Position numbers and translations under genes: made by a program
Shown here: positions 50,691 to 59,231 of the stretch, piece by piece
How positions within the stretch are numbered: position 1 is the first letter of the stretch
Layout: each line of letters starts with the position of its first letter
Notes under the pieces: model-generated
The model's input: only the letters and a program-made list of their open reading frames with translations
The model's database searches: none
Told to the model about the DNA's origin: nothing
Assembly (NCBI RefSeq): GCF_017114825.1
Contig: NZ_JADEVO010000003.1
Span: 124,001-188,000, forward strand
Direction of reading: 5' to 3'
Origin: Pseudomonas gregormendelii
GTDB taxonomy: Bacteria; Pseudomonadota; Gammaproteobacteria; Pseudomonadales; Pseudomonadaceae
DNA length: 64,000 nucleotides

Positions 50691-51506
50691 ATGACCAGTG
50701 CCGAGCTCGCCAGACCCGGTCGCAAGCAGCGGGTGCGGACCTTGTGGATTTCCGACGTGCATCTGGGCACCCGGGACTGCCAGGCCGAGCACCTGAGCAC
50801 ATTTCTCAAGGGTTACCACGCGGACAAGGTCTACCTGGTCGGCGACATCATCGATGGCTGGAAGCTGCGTAGCGGCATGTACTGGCCCCAGGCGCACACC
50901 AACGTCATCCGCCGCCTGCTGACCATGAGCAAGCGCGGCACCGAGGTGATCTACGTGACGGGCAACCACGATGAATTCCTGCGCCGTTACTCGAAGTTGA
51001 TCCTGGGCAATATCCAGTTGGTCGACGAGGCGGTGCACGTCACGGCGGATGGCCGGCATCTGCTGGTGATCCACGGCGACCAGTTTGATGTGATCACCCG
51101 CTACCACCGCTGGCTGGCGTTTCTTGGGGACTCGGCCTACGAATTTACCCTGACGCTCAACCGCTGGCTGAATCACTGGCGCGCCCGCTATGGATATGGG
51201 TACTGGTCGTTGTCGGCCTACCTCAAGCACAAGGTGAAAACCGCGGTCAGCTTTATCAGTGATTTCGAGGAGGCTATCGCCCACGAGTGCGTGAAGCGCG
51301 AGTTGCACGGCGTAGTGTGCGGGCACATTCACCATGCCGAAATCCGCCGGGTGGGCGGCGTGGATTACTTGAACTGCGGGGATTGGGTTGAGTCGTGCAC
51401 GGCGCTGATCGAGCACTGGGACGGCTCGATCGAGTTGTATCGATTGGCGGACGCACAGGCGCGGGAAGAGCAGATGACGGCGCAGAAGGTGGGTGAGCCT
51501 GCCTGA
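50691..51506 (+). CDS. Metallophosphoesterase, LpxH-like (UDP-2,3-diacylglucosamine diphosphatase family)
   Basis: 271 residues from the ATG at 50691 (GTGGAGCG upstream). All five calcineurin-like motifs are present: SDVHLGTRD, GDIIDGW, GNHDE, HGDQFD and GHIHHAE. The inserted helical cap DSAYEFTLTLNRWLNHWRARYG is like LpxH-family proteins. It is longer than canonical LpxH (about 240) and belongs to a second branch, so lipid A synthesis is not certain. Divergent from the AraC gene. Confidence 0.85.
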   Translation: MTSAELARPGRKQRVRTLWISDVHLGTRDCQAEHLSTFLKGYHADKVYLVGDIIDGWKLRSGMYWPQAHTNVIRRLLTMSKRGTEVIYVTGNHDEFLRRYSKLILGNIQLVDEAVHVTADGRHLLVIHGDQFDVITRYHRWLAFLGDSAYEFTLTLNRWLNHWRARYGYGYWSLSAYLKHKVKTAVSFISDFEEAIAHECVKRELHGVVCGHIHHAEIRRVGGVDYLNCGDWVESCTALIEHWDGSIELYRLADAQAREEQMTAQKVGEPA

Positions 51507-51526
51507 GATCAGAAGATCTTTTGATT

Positions 51527-52117
51527 CTAGGCTGGTGAGTGCTCCTGCATCGCCGCCTTGTAGATCGAGTTCTTCGGCTGCGCAAACAGGCGCTCCATCA
51601 TCGGCTCGAAGAAGCTCAGCGGCAGCGTTTCGTAGGCGGGGTCAAACGCCGCCGCATCATATTTGGCACAGAAATCAATGGTCGCCTGATACTGCGGATG
51701 ACCACTGAATTGCTCGCGCAGATGCCGATCCATACCCAAGTGATGAAAAAAGTAGTAACCCTGGAAAATCCCGTGCTTTTCCACCATCCACAAATTCTCG
51801 GCGCTGACGAATGGCTTGAGGATCGCCGCAGCAATGTCCGGATGATTATAGGAGCCCAACGTATCGCCAATGTCATGCAACAGCGCACACACCACATATT
51901 CCTCATCACGGCCGTCGCGCCAGGCACGTGTTGCGGTTTGCAGGGAGTGGGTCAGGCGATCCACGGGAAAACCACCGAAGTCACCCTCGAGCAGCGTCAG
52001 GTGGGCCACGATCCGTTTCGGTAACTGCCTGGCGTAGGCGCTGAAGTCGGCAGCGATGATTGCCCAGTCTTCCTGGGTGCCGTCCTGCATGTGGGTGAAG
52101 CGGGCATTGGCATTCAT
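51527..52117 (-). CDS. HD-domain metalloprotein, possible diiron oxygenase or phosphohydrolase
   Basis: 196 residues, cytosolic. His57 (LTHSLQTA), the HD pair His81-Asp82 in LLHDIGD, His92 (YNHPD), and two downstream His (VEKHGIF, FFHHLGMD) with an Asp in AKYDAAAF form a six-ligand set. This resembles HD-type mixed-valent diiron oxygenases (PhnZ, TmpB, MIOX) as much as phosphohydrolases. It starts 28 bp behind the DUF962 gene in the same direction (GAGGACAGTCG before the ATG), so they are probably one operon. Confidence 0.8.
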   Translation of the reverse strand: MNANARFTHMQDGTQEDWAIIAADFSAYARQLPKRIVAHLTLLEGDFGGFPVDRLTHSLQTATRAWRDGRDEEYVVCALLHDIGDTLGSYNHPDIAAAILKPFVSAENLWMVEKHGIFQGYYFFHHLGMDRHLREQFSGHPQYQATIDFCAKYDAAAFDPAYETLPLSFFEPMMERLFAQPKNSIYKAAMQEHSPA

Positions 52118-52144
52118 CGACTGTCCTCGAATAGCGGGTGATTC

Positions 52145-52456
52145 CTAGAACGGCACGCGACCCAGGATCATGTCGCGGTACATGACAAAATCGCCGAGCA
52201 GGCTGTAAAAGGGATGCTGGAAGGTCGCGGGACGATTTTTCTCGAAAAAGAAATGCCCGGCCCAGGCGAAGCTGTAACCGGCCAGCGGCAGGCTCAACAG
52301 TAATAGCCAGGCGCCTTTGCCGATGGTCATGGCCAGAATGAAAATAACCAGGGTGGTGCCGATGAAGTGCAATCGTCGGCAAGTACTGTCGCTGTGCTCG
52401 CTGAGGTAATACGGGTAGAACTCGGCGAAGCTGTTGAAACGTTTGATGTTTTCCAC
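52145..52456 (-). CDS. DUF962/Mpo1-like membrane protein
   Basis: 103 residues from the GTG at 52456; the resulting MENIKRFNSFAEFYPYYLSEHS is the usual DUF962 N-terminus. A start at 52537 would add 27 residues without family support. Signatures: HSDSTCRRLHFIGT, then hydrophobic helices, and WAGHFFFEKNRPATFQHPFYSLLGDFVMYRD. The conserved His residues match yeast Mpo1, an Fe(II) dioxygenase that oxidises 2-hydroxy fatty acids. The role in bacteria is untested. First gene of the pair with the HD protein. Confidence 0.83.
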   Translation of the reverse strand: MENIKRFNSFAEFYPYYLSEHSDSTCRRLHFIGTTLVIFILAMTIGKGAWLLLLSLPLAGYSFAWAGHFFFEKNRPATFQHPFYSLLGDFVMYRDMILGRVPF

Positions 52457-52617
52457 GACAACGGTCTCTGTGGTTATTGTTCTGGCGCCAAGTTGTTCTG
52501 CGGGTAGCTTATTTAAGTCTAGAGTGATCATTGGCATCAGCCAGTGACAATAGGCGCCACTTTAGTATCCTTCGGTAAACCTGACGCCGTAGACGGCTCA
52601 CCAAGACAGTAAACGCC

Positions 52618-53679
52618 ATGAGCGAAAGAACGACTTCTGCAAGCTGGGCGATGGGGATTGTCAAGGCACTGGAAATGGACGGCCTGGATTGTCGGGTCCT
52701 GTTCAGGCAGCTGGGGCTGGACTACGCGGCCCTGACCGACCCGGATGGGCGCTTTACCCAGGACTCCATGACACGACTGTGGCAACGCGCGGTCGAGCTG
52801 TCGGGTAACCCGGCGATCGGCCTGAACATGGGCAAAGTGGTGCGGCCGGCATCCTTTCATGTGGCGGGCTACGCCTTGATGTCGAGCCAGACTCTGGTTG
52901 AAGGTTTTCAGCGCCTGGTGCGTTATCAACGGATCATCGCCGAAAGTGCCGACCTGAGTTTCCGCCTGCTGGACGAGGGTTATGCGCTGATCCTGACGGT
53001 GCATGGCGACCATCTGCCGCCGACCCGGCAAAGCGCCGAGGCTTCCCTGGCCTGCGCCCTGGGGCTGTGCAACTGGCTGACCGGGCGAACCCTGCAACCC
53101 CGCAAGGTGATGTTCCAGGGTGAGCACCCCGTCAACCTTGAGCCCTATACCCAAACATTCCACGCCCCGCTGGTATTCAGCGCGCCCTATGACGCGCTGA
53201 TTTTCGAGCGCGCCGACATGGAGGCGCCGCTGCCTACGGCCAATGAAGCGATGGCGGCGTTGCATGACCGGTTTGCCGGTGAGTACCTGGCGCGGTTTTC
53301 CGAAAGCCGAGTGACCCACAAGGCGCGTCAGGTGTTGTGCCGGCTGCTGCCGCAGGGCGAACCCAAGCGCGACACCGTAGCGCAGACGCTGCACCTGTCG
53401 CAGCGCACCTTGCAGCGCCGGTTACAGGAAGAGGGCACCAGTTTCCAGGCCTTGCTCGACGATACTCGCCGCGAGATGGCCGAGCAGTACCTGGCCCAGC
53501 CCAGCATGACCCTGCTGGAAATTGCCTACCTGTTGGGTTTCGCCGACCCCAGCAACTTTTTCCGCGCGTTCCGCCGCTGGTTTGACGCCACGCCGGGAGA
53601 GTACCGGGCACGGTTGGCGGGCACGCCTGCGCCGGTCAGTGACGCCAAAACGCCGGAATACACAACACAAACACCGTGA
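52618..53679 (+). CDS. AraC-family transcriptional regulator (OruR/ArgR-like sensor domain)
   Basis: 353 residues. The N-terminal ligand domain is of the arabinose-binding-type fold found in OruR-like regulators (WAMGIVKALEMDGLDCRVLFRQLGLD, LGLNMGKVVRPASFHVAGYALMSS pattern). The C-terminal AraC domain includes DTVAQTLHLSQRTLQRRLQEEGTSFQALLDDTRREMAEQYL and SMTLLEIAYLLGFADPSNFFRAFRRWFDATPGEYR. It diverges from the DUF962-HD unit, which may be its target. Its last 44 bp overlap the end of trkH on the other strand. Confidence 0.9.
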   Translation: MSERTTSASWAMGIVKALEMDGLDCRVLFRQLGLDYAALTDPDGRFTQDSMTRLWQRAVELSGNPAIGLNMGKVVRPASFHVAGYALMSSQTLVEGFQRLVRYQRIIAESADLSFRLLDEGYALILTVHGDHLPPTRQSAEASLACALGLCNWLTGRTLQPRKVMFQGEHPVNLEPYTQTFHAPLVFSAPYDALIFERADMEAPLPTANEAMAALHDRFAGEYLARFSESRVTHKARQVLCRLLPQGEPKRDTVAQTLHLSQRTLQRRLQEEGTSFQALLDDTRREMAEQYLAQPSMTLLEIAYLLGFADPSNFFRAFRRWFDATPGEYRARLAGTPAPVSDAKTPEYTTQTP

Positions 53680-55090
53680 TGATCTCCAGTCGGCCCAGCA
53701 ACATGCCGAACGACAGGATCCACTTGGCGGCGTCGGGCAGCGTCGCGAAGTTGCCCGCCGGGCCAATGGTCTCACCCAGCCCCGGGCCGACGCCGGAAAC
53801 GGTACTGGCTGCGCCTGTCAGCGCGGTCATCCAGTCCACTCCCAGCAGCGAAAGCAGCAGGGCGATGACGCAGATGGTGATGGCAAAGAAGAATGAGAAG
53901 GTCAGGATCGACCGCACGATCTCTTCGTCGAGCCGGTGTCCGTTGTACTTCTGCTTGATCACTGCGCGCGGGTGAATCAATTGGTTAAGGTTGGCCTTGA
54001 GCAGGATATAGGCGACCTGAAAGCGGAAGATCTTGATCCCGCCAGCGGTCGAGCCTGAGCAACCACCGACAAAACCCAGGTAGAAAAACAGCATCAGCGA
54101 GAAATTGCCCCACAGGCTGTAGTCTCCCAGGGCAAATCCGGTCGTGGTGACCACCGAGGTCACGTTCAGTGCCACGTGGCGCAGGGCCTCCAGCCAGTGC
54201 AGCTGGGTGGTCCACCAGTACCAGGTGCCGAGCACCAGCCAGGTCACCAGCAACATCCCGAGCAAACCCTGAACCTGCTGATCCTTTATCAAGGCGCGCC
54301 GGTTGCCGCGCAGGGTCGCCACGTACAAGGTGAATGGCAGGCTGCCGAGGATCATGATGACGATCGCCACCCAATGCACCGCGGGCTGTGTCCACTTGGC
54401 CAGGGACAGGTCGGAGGTCGAGAAGCCCCCGGTGGAAATGGCCGACATCGCATGGTTGATGGCATCGAAGGGGCTCATCCCGGCCCACCAGAAGGCCAGG
54501 CTGCCGAGGATGGTGATGCCGACATAGGCTGCAACAATAAGACGCGCCACCATGTGCGAGCGGGGCATGACTTTTTCGGAGCGGTCCGAGGATTCGGTCT
54601 GGAACAGGCGCATGCCACCGATGCGCAGCAACGGCAGGATCGCCACTGCCATGCCGATAAAGCCGATGCCGCCGATCCAGTGCAGCAACGAGCGCCACAT
54701 CAGGATCCCGGGGGACATCTTGTCCAGGCCGTTGAGCACTGTCGACCCGGTGGCGGTGATGCCGGACATGCTTTCGAAGAATGAGTCGGTGTAGCTGATG
54801 TGCTGGGTCAACAGGAACGGCAGCGCGGCGAATATGCACACCACCAGCCAGCTGCTGACGGTCAGCAGGTACATGTCCCGCGGGCGCAGGTGTATGTGTT
54901 CGGGCCGACCGGGGATGACCAGCGCCAGGCCGGCGACGAAGGTGATCATGCTGGCCCAGAGGAACGAAGGCAGGTCGCTGGTGCGGTCGAAAATCACCAG
55001 CGTGGCCATGGGCACGACCATGGCGATGGCCAGGGTGATCAGAAAGATGCCGATGATGAAACCAATGATCCGTAAGGTCGGCAACGCCAT
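53636..55090 (-). CDS. trkH: Potassium uptake protein TrkH
   Basis: 484 residues with four M1-P-M2 repeats of the SKT channel-like fold. Selectivity-filter glycines are in GITATGSTVLNGLD (first P loop), SAISTGGFSTSDLSL (second), VTTTGFALGDYSLWG (third) and STVSGVGPGLGETIGPAGNF (fourth). It is the K+-translocating subunit that works with cytosolic TrkA. Single gene. The C-terminus overlaps a convergent AraC gene by 44 bp. Near the cpx set as PA3210 is near PA3204-PA3206. Confidence 0.93.
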   Translation of the reverse strand: MALPTLRIIGFIIGIFLITLAIAMVVPMATLVIFDRTSDLPSFLWASMITFVAGLALVIPGRPEHIHLRPRDMYLLTVSSWLVVCIFAALPFLLTQHISYTDSFFESMSGITATGSTVLNGLDKMSPGILMWRSLLHWIGGIGFIGMAVAILPLLRIGGMRLFQTESSDRSEKVMPRSHMVARLIVAAYVGITILGSLAFWWAGMSPFDAINHAMSAISTGGFSTSDLSLAKWTQPAVHWVAIVIMILGSLPFTLYVATLRGNRRALIKDQQVQGLLGMLLVTWLVLGTWYWWTTQLHWLEALRHVALNVTSVVTTTGFALGDYSLWGNFSLMLFFYLGFVGGCSGSTAGGIKIFRFQVAYILLKANLNQLIHPRAVIKQKYNGHRLDEEIVRSILTFSFFFAITICVIALLLSLLGVDWMTALTGAASTVSGVGPGLGETIGPAGNFATLPDAAKWILSFGMLLGRLEIITVFVLCIPAFWRH

Positions 55091-55211
55091 GAAGTCCGCT
55101 CGGGCTGAATAGGGAAGGGCGCCATTCTACCTGCGGGGCAGGGCATGTAAACCGGCATCCCTGCGGCAGTTACCGCTAGAATAGCCAAACATTTTTCATT
55201 GGAGGTGGCCG

Positions 55212-55778
55212 ATGCAGGCTCTCGACGCTTTGCTCAACCGTGTTTCCGTTCCCCGACTGCTCGACCCGGCACCGACCGCCGAGCAGCGTGAGGCCCTGTT
55301 CGCCGCAGCCATGCGCGCACCGGACCACGGTCATTTGCAGCCTTGGCGGTTTCTGACCATCGAGGGTGCTGCACGGGAGCAGATGGGCGAGCTGCTGGCT
55401 GAAGCGGCGAAGCTGCAGGACGGCGAAGTGTCTGAAGCCGCGGTGGACAAGGCGCGCAACGGGCCGCTGCGGGCACCGCTGGTGGTCGTGGTGATCGCGC
55501 GATTGCAGGAACACGTGAAGTATCCGAAATCCGAGCAGCTGCTGGCTGCGGGTTGCGCGGCCCATGGCATCCTGTTGGCCGCTTATGCCCAGGGGATTGG
55601 CGCGGTGTGGCGCACTGGCGACCTGGCGTATTCGCCCCACGTGGCCAAGGGCTTGGGTTTGGCGGAGGGGGAGGAAGTCATTGCGTTTCTCTACCTGGGC
55701 ACGCCGCAGAAAGAACCGCGGGTGGCGGAGAAAGTGAACCTTGATGAGTTCGTCAGCGCCTGGCCGGGCAAGCGCTGA
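55212..55778 (+). CDS. Nitroreductase family protein, YdjA type
   Basis: 188 residues, the short YdjA-like form. FMN-binding signatures: AMRAPDHGHLQPWRFLTIEG near residue 35, AAGCAAHGILLAAYAQGIGAVWRTG at about 118, and IAFLYLGTPQKEPR. Such enzymes reduce nitro groups, quinones or other acceptors with NAD(P)H as homodimers. ATG at 55212 follows TTGGAGGTGGCCG. Divergent from trkH. Confidence 0.9.
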   Translation: MQALDALLNRVSVPRLLDPAPTAEQREALFAAAMRAPDHGHLQPWRFLTIEGAAREQMGELLAEAAKLQDGEVSEAAVDKARNGPLRAPLVVVVIARLQEHVKYPKSEQLLAAGCAAHGILLAAYAQGIGAVWRTGDLAYSPHVAKGLGLAEGEEVIAFLYLGTPQKEPRVAEKVNLDEFVSAWPGKR

Positions 55779-55818
55779 ACATCGACAGATCGCAGCCCCG
55801 TTTCAAAGACGGCGCGTT

Positions 55819-55857
55819 CTGTAGGAGCTGTCGAGTGAAACGAGGCTGCGATCTTTC
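55819..55857. repeat. Solo 5' module of the 0.4-kb repeat element
   Basis: TGTAGGAGCTGTCGAGTGAA followed by ACGAGGCTGCGATCTTT, identical to the left end of copies A and B, then unrelated sequence. It lies between convergent genes. Confidence 0.75.
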
Positions 55858-55874
55858 CGACAACACCGCTATCG

Positions 55875-57215
55875 CTACGGCTGGACCACGGCCCCTGGCA
55901 CCAACGGCAACTCGAGACTGGCAATGAACCCGCCTTGCGGATGATTGCTTAGCATCAGACTCCCGCCATGCCGCTCCGCCGCTCGGCGCGCAATCGCCAG
56001 ACCCAGGCCATGCCCTGCGGCAGTCTGTCCCGGCGCCCGATAAAACGGCTCTCCCAGCTGACTCAGATGCACGGCCTCCACGCCGGGGCCGTGATCGCGC
56101 ACGCTGATCACTATCCGCTCGCCCTGCCGGGTCGCCCGCATTTCTATCGATTGCCCGGGCGGATTGAACCGTTGGGCGTTGCGCAGCAGATTATCCACCG
56201 CACGTTCAATCATCGTTGGCCAGCCCTTGAGGCTGAGCGCCGAGTCGGCCTCCAGGTTTACGGGCTGTTCCGGCGAGCTCAGCTGGGCATCTTTTTGCAG
56301 GGTTTGCAGCAGCGCATGCAGATCAACGTCTTCGGCGCTGGCATTGTCGGCATCGACCCGCGCCAGGACCAGGATTTCGCTGATCAGCGCCTCCAGACGG
56401 TCGCACTCGCGGGTCAGGCGAGGCCAGAGCTTCTGCCGTTCTTCCGGGTTGGCCCGCTCGGCCAGCGCTAGGGCGATACGCAGTCGGGCGAGGGGCGAGC
56501 GCAGTTCGTGGGATACATCGCGCAGCAATTGCCGCTGGCTGCCGATCAGGCTTTGCAGACGCGCGCCCATGCGGTTGAAATCATTGGCCAGTACGCCGAA
56601 TTCGTCGCGGCGATTGGCCAGTTTGACCAGGCTGTTCTGTTGGTAGGTGGTTTGCCCCAGGTCATGCACGGCGCCGCGTAAGCGGCTGAGCGGGCGGGTG
56701 ATCGACAGGGTCACGAACAGGCTGAACAGGGTGAGTACCACCAGCGCGATGCCTAGCGCACTCAAGGGCCACAGCAGGCTTTCGCGGTGCCAGGAGTCGA
56801 GTTCCGGGTGCGGGATGCGGTAGATCAGCAAGTAGGTGTTGCCGGTTTTTTCGCTGGTGTACTCGTCGGTCAGGCGCCGCCAGGGCAGGCGTCGATCACC
56901 GTCGTTCTGGCGTGCTTCGAACGCTGCGGCGCGACGCGGGAAAGTGCCGCGAACCACCGGATCGCCGCTCTCGTTAAGCACCTGGACGTCGATATGGTAT
57001 TGGCGTTTGCGCTGTTCAAGGATGTCTTGCGCGGCTTCTTCGCCCTGGGCTTCGAAGGTTTGCGTCCACTGTTCGGCCAGGGTGTTGAGGCCCGGGTGGC
57101 GGCTGAGGATCCATGCGTCCTGGTTGAGCATGTGCCCCAGCAGTATGGAAAGCCCTGCAACCAGAGCGATGGCTAGCCAGAAGCTTGCCAGGATACGCCA
57201 GAACAGTGAACGCAC
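55875..57215 (-). CDS. cpxS: Sensor histidine kinase, CpxA/CpxS type
   Basis: 446 residues. Transmembrane helix 1 (about 8-28), a periplasmic sensor (about 30-145), helix 2 (LWPLSALGIALVVLTLFSLFV), HAMP, then DHp with H-box RDVSHELRSPLARL (phospho-acceptor His), and the ATPase with N-box ERAVDNLLRNAQRF, G1 VRDHGPGV and G2 GHGLGLAIARR. It would sense envelope misfolding and phosphorylate the CpxR-like regulator encoded upstream. A REP pair separates it from the CpxP-like gene. Confidence 0.88.
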   Translation of the reverse strand: MRSLFWRILASFWLAIALVAGLSILLGHMLNQDAWILSRHPGLNTLAEQWTQTFEAQGEEAAQDILEQRKRQYHIDVQVLNESGDPVVRGTFPRRAAAFEARQNDGDRRLPWRRLTDEYTSEKTGNTYLLIYRIPHPELDSWHRESLLWPLSALGIALVVLTLFSLFVTLSITRPLSRLRGAVHDLGQTTYQQNSLVKLANRRDEFGVLANDFNRMGARLQSLIGSQRQLLRDVSHELRSPLARLRIALALAERANPEERQKLWPRLTRECDRLEALISEILVLARVDADNASAEDVDLHALLQTLQKDAQLSSPEQPVNLEADSALSLKGWPTMIERAVDNLLRNAQRFNPPGQSIEMRATRQGERIVISVRDHGPGVEAVHLSQLGEPFYRAPGQTAAGHGLGLAIARRAAERHGGSLMLSNHPQGGFIASLELPLVPGAVVQP

Positions 57216-57245
57216 AGAAAGTCCTCAGCAGACACGAATTAACAC

Positions 57246-57345
57246 TGTAGGAGCGAGCTTGCTCGCGAAAAACGCAGGTACGACGTGGGCTGTCTGATAT
57301 CCCGCGTTTTCGTTGACGATTTTCGCGAGCAAGCTCGCTCCTACA
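57246..57345. repeat. Perfect 26-bp REP inverted repeat in the cpx unit
   Basis: TGTAGGAGCGAGCTTGCTCG...AAAA at 57246-57271 is matched exactly by its inverse at 57320-57345. It lies between the CpxP-like gene and the sensor gene. Confidence 0.9.
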
Positions 57346-57387
57346 AAAAACAGGACCCAACGGGCCGTTGGGTCTGTGGTCAGCGTA

Positions 57388-57837
57388 TTATTGCGCTTTT
57401 TGCGGTTGCTGCGCTTTCCACGCCTTGAACTCGGCCCATTCGGCGCGACGTTCAGCTTTTTTCTTCTGCATCTCGTCGAATTGCTTCTGCTGATCCGGTT
57501 TCAGCAGGGCGCGGACGTCCGCTTCGGCCTTCTTGTGGTTGGCGGCCATTTCATCTTTCATGGCTTTCTGGTCGGCCGGGGAGAGTTTCTCCAGGTACTT
57601 GTCGACCACTTGCTTACGCTCGTGCATCTGCTCGCCCATGATCTTGCGGATCTGCTCGCGCTGTTCGCGGCTCAGGTCAAGTTGGCCGTAGGGGCCTTTG
57701 CCGTGCATGCCGTGCATCTGACCGCCGTGGCGCGGGCCATCCATCGGACCACCCATCGGGCCGGCGCCTTCAGGCATCGCCATGGCAACGGTCGGCAGGG
57801 CGGTGGCGAACATCAGAGCGATAAGAGTCTTGCGCAT
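57388..57837 (-). CDS. Spy/CpxP-family periplasmic chaperone-like protein
   Basis: 149 residues from the ATG at 57837 (AAGGAGATTCACC before it). Signal peptide ends AMAMP or near. A Gly/Met/His-rich stretch (GPMGGPMDGPRHGGQMHGMH) may bind metal. The helical LTxxQ-like repeats of CpxP/Spy follow: LDLSREQREQIRKIM near residue 55 and LLKPDQQKQFDEM near 115. Such proteins chaperone periplasmic proteins and damp CpxA. A CpxR-box-like site lies 83 bp upstream. It sits between the cognate regulator and sensor genes. Confidence 0.87.
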   Translation of the reverse strand: MRKTLIALMFATALPTVAMAMPEGAGPMGGPMDGPRHGGQMHGMHGKGPYGQLDLSREQREQIRKIMGEQMHERKQVVDKYLEKLSPADQKAMKDEMAANHKKAEADVRALLKPDQQKQFDEMQKKKAERRAEWAEFKAWKAQQPQKAQ

Positions 57838-57893
57838 GGTGAATCTCCTTGTCTCGTTCCCGGTACGTTCCGGATGAGTACAGATTATCGAGA

Positions 57894-57899
57894 CCAAGG
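57894..57899 (-). promoter_or_regulatory. -10 element of the CpxP-like gene
   Basis: GATAAT on the minus strand, with no -35 match; the CpxR box sits at about -40 from the start site this implies, as expected of an activated promoter. Confidence 0.5.
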
Positions 57900-57919
57900 T
57901 AAGCGGCGGTCAGTGGAGC

Positions 57920-57935
57920 GTAAAGCCTGTGTAAA
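57920..57935. promoter_or_regulatory. CpxR box
   Basis: GTAAA-N6-GTAAA, matching the CpxR consensus of GTAAA direct repeats 4-8 bp apart. It lies upstream of the CpxP-like gene and just downstream of the cpxR stop. Confidence 0.7.
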
Positions 57936-58062
57936 GAGCATTTTTGCCCGGCCTGACAAACCAGTTAGCCACCTGATCTCCAGGACTCATGATCTACCGC
58001 CCCGCCCCCGAGCCTCCGGCAGCTCCTACCGAGAGCGCGATTTATGTCGATCGTAGGGGGCT

Positions 58063-58740
58063 TCAGAGACTGTAATAGTACCCACGGCTGCGCAACGCAA
58101 TGATGCGCGGGCGGCCGTCGGGGTGGGGGCCGATCTTTTTGCGCAGGTTGCTCACGTGCATGTCCAGGCTTCGATCGTACAGGGTCAGTTTGCGGCCCAG
58201 GGCGATCTGCGCCAGTTCCTGTTTATCCAGCGGCTCGCCCGGTTGCTTGAGCAGCGCTTCGAGCAGGCGGCTTTCGGAAACCGTGAGGGTGAACTCCTGT
58301 TCGTCGATGCTGACCACGCCTCGCGCCGGGCTGAAGCACAGGTCGCCCAGTTCCACCTGGCTGGACACCGCCGCCGGATGACTGCGCCGTAGCACCGCGC
58401 GCAGGCGGGCGGTCAGTTCCCGCGGGTCGCAGGGTTTGGCCAGGTAGTCGTCGGCACCCAGTTCCAGCCCAAGAATCCGGTCCAGGGGTTCGCCACGGGC
58501 CGAGAGCATCAATACCGGCAGGTCCGGATGATCGCTGCGCAACTGCTTGAGCAACTCCAGCCCGCTGCCGTCCGGCAACATGACGTCCAGCACCACCGCT
58601 GCGGGAGAAATTTCGGTCAGGGCCCGGCGGGCACTCTGGCCATCGTGGCAGGCACGGACCTGAAAGCCTTCCTGGCCCAGCCAACTGCACAGGAGCTCAC
58701 ACAGCTCCTGGTCATCATCAATTAATAACAGCTCGCTCAT
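58063..58740 (-). CDS. cpxR: OmpR-family response regulator, CpxR type
   Basis: 225 residues. Receiver domain with acidic pocket DDDQELCE, phospho-acceptor Asp in VVLDVMLPDGSG (about residue 51), Ser/Thr in LMLSARGEP and Lys in YLAKPCDPREL. The DNA-binding winged helix ends in TLYDRSLDMHVSNLRKKIGPHPDGRPRIIALRSRGYYYSL, typical OmpR/PhoB form. With the CpxP-like and sensor genes downstream it makes a Cpx-type envelope-stress system (PA3204-PA3206 order). Confidence 0.9.
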   Translation of the reverse strand: MSELLLIDDDQELCELLCSWLGQEGFQVRACHDGQSARRALTEISPAAVVLDVMLPDGSGLELLKQLRSDHPDLPVLMLSARGEPLDRILGLELGADDYLAKPCDPRELTARLRAVLRRSHPAAVSSQVELGDLCFSPARGVVSIDEQEFTLTVSESRLLEALLKQPGEPLDKQELAQIALGRKLTLYDRSLDMHVSNLRKKIGPHPDGRPRIIALRSRGYYYSL

Positions 58741-58892
58741 GAATCACTCAATTTAGCCATTGCCGAGGTTTTTCGACTTGCCCCGATGGCGAAGATACCG
58801 CACAGCAGGGCCAACCGCGCAACTCCCGCCTGATTCCAATCGGTTATTGGGCAGGTTGTCGGCAGGTAAACGGGAAGGATGAGCGATTGAGA

Positions 58893-58921
58893 ACACGATG
58901 AACCCGGGAAGGTTCATCGTG
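58893..58921 (-). terminator. Hairpin after the YciI gene
   Basis: CACGATGAACC and GGTTCATCGTG form an 11-bp stem with a 6-nt loop, ending 10 bp from the YciI stop. There is only a weak T tract, so it may end or stabilise the transcript. Confidence 0.55.
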
Positions 58922-58930
58922 GGGGACAAA

Positions 58931-59230
58931 CTAAGGCAGGACTTGCTTGAACGGCTTGACCGAAACGTTGGCGTACACGCCCGCGGCGATGTAGGGGTCG
59001 GCGTCGGCCCAGGCCTGGGCGGCATTCAGGGAGTCGAACTCGGCGACGATCAGGCTGCCGGTGAACCCTGCAGCGCCCGGATCATTGCTGTCGACCGCCG
59101 GGTGCGGCCCGGCCAGTACGATTCGGCCTTCGCCCTTGAGCTGTTGCAGGCGCTCAAGGTGGGCAGGCCGCGCGGCCAGGCGAGCTTCCAGGGAGTTGGC
59201 GACGTCTGTGGCAATGATTGCGTAAAGCAT
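58931..59230 (-). CDS. YciI family protein
   Basis: 99 residues of the ferredoxin-like alpha/beta fold. YciI marks: [28 protein letters not shown], then [46 protein letters not shown]. The conserved His-Asp (R-P-A-H-L and D-P-Y) is the presumed active site, but no reaction is known in general. One base separates its start from the end of the YciB gene, so the two are co-translated. Confidence 0.9.
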   Translation of the reverse strand: MLYAIIATDVANSLEARLAARPAHLERLQQLKGEGRIVLAGPHPAVDSNDPGAAGFTGSLIVAEFDSLNAAQAWADADPYIAAGVYANVSVKPFKQVLP

Positions 59231-59231
59231 G

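Noticed and set aside
50556..51416. Extension of the AraC frame to 541 codons
   Set aside because: It lies antisense to the LpxH-like gene, whose five metal motifs are intact; the ATG at 50555 starts a complete cupin-AraC protein.
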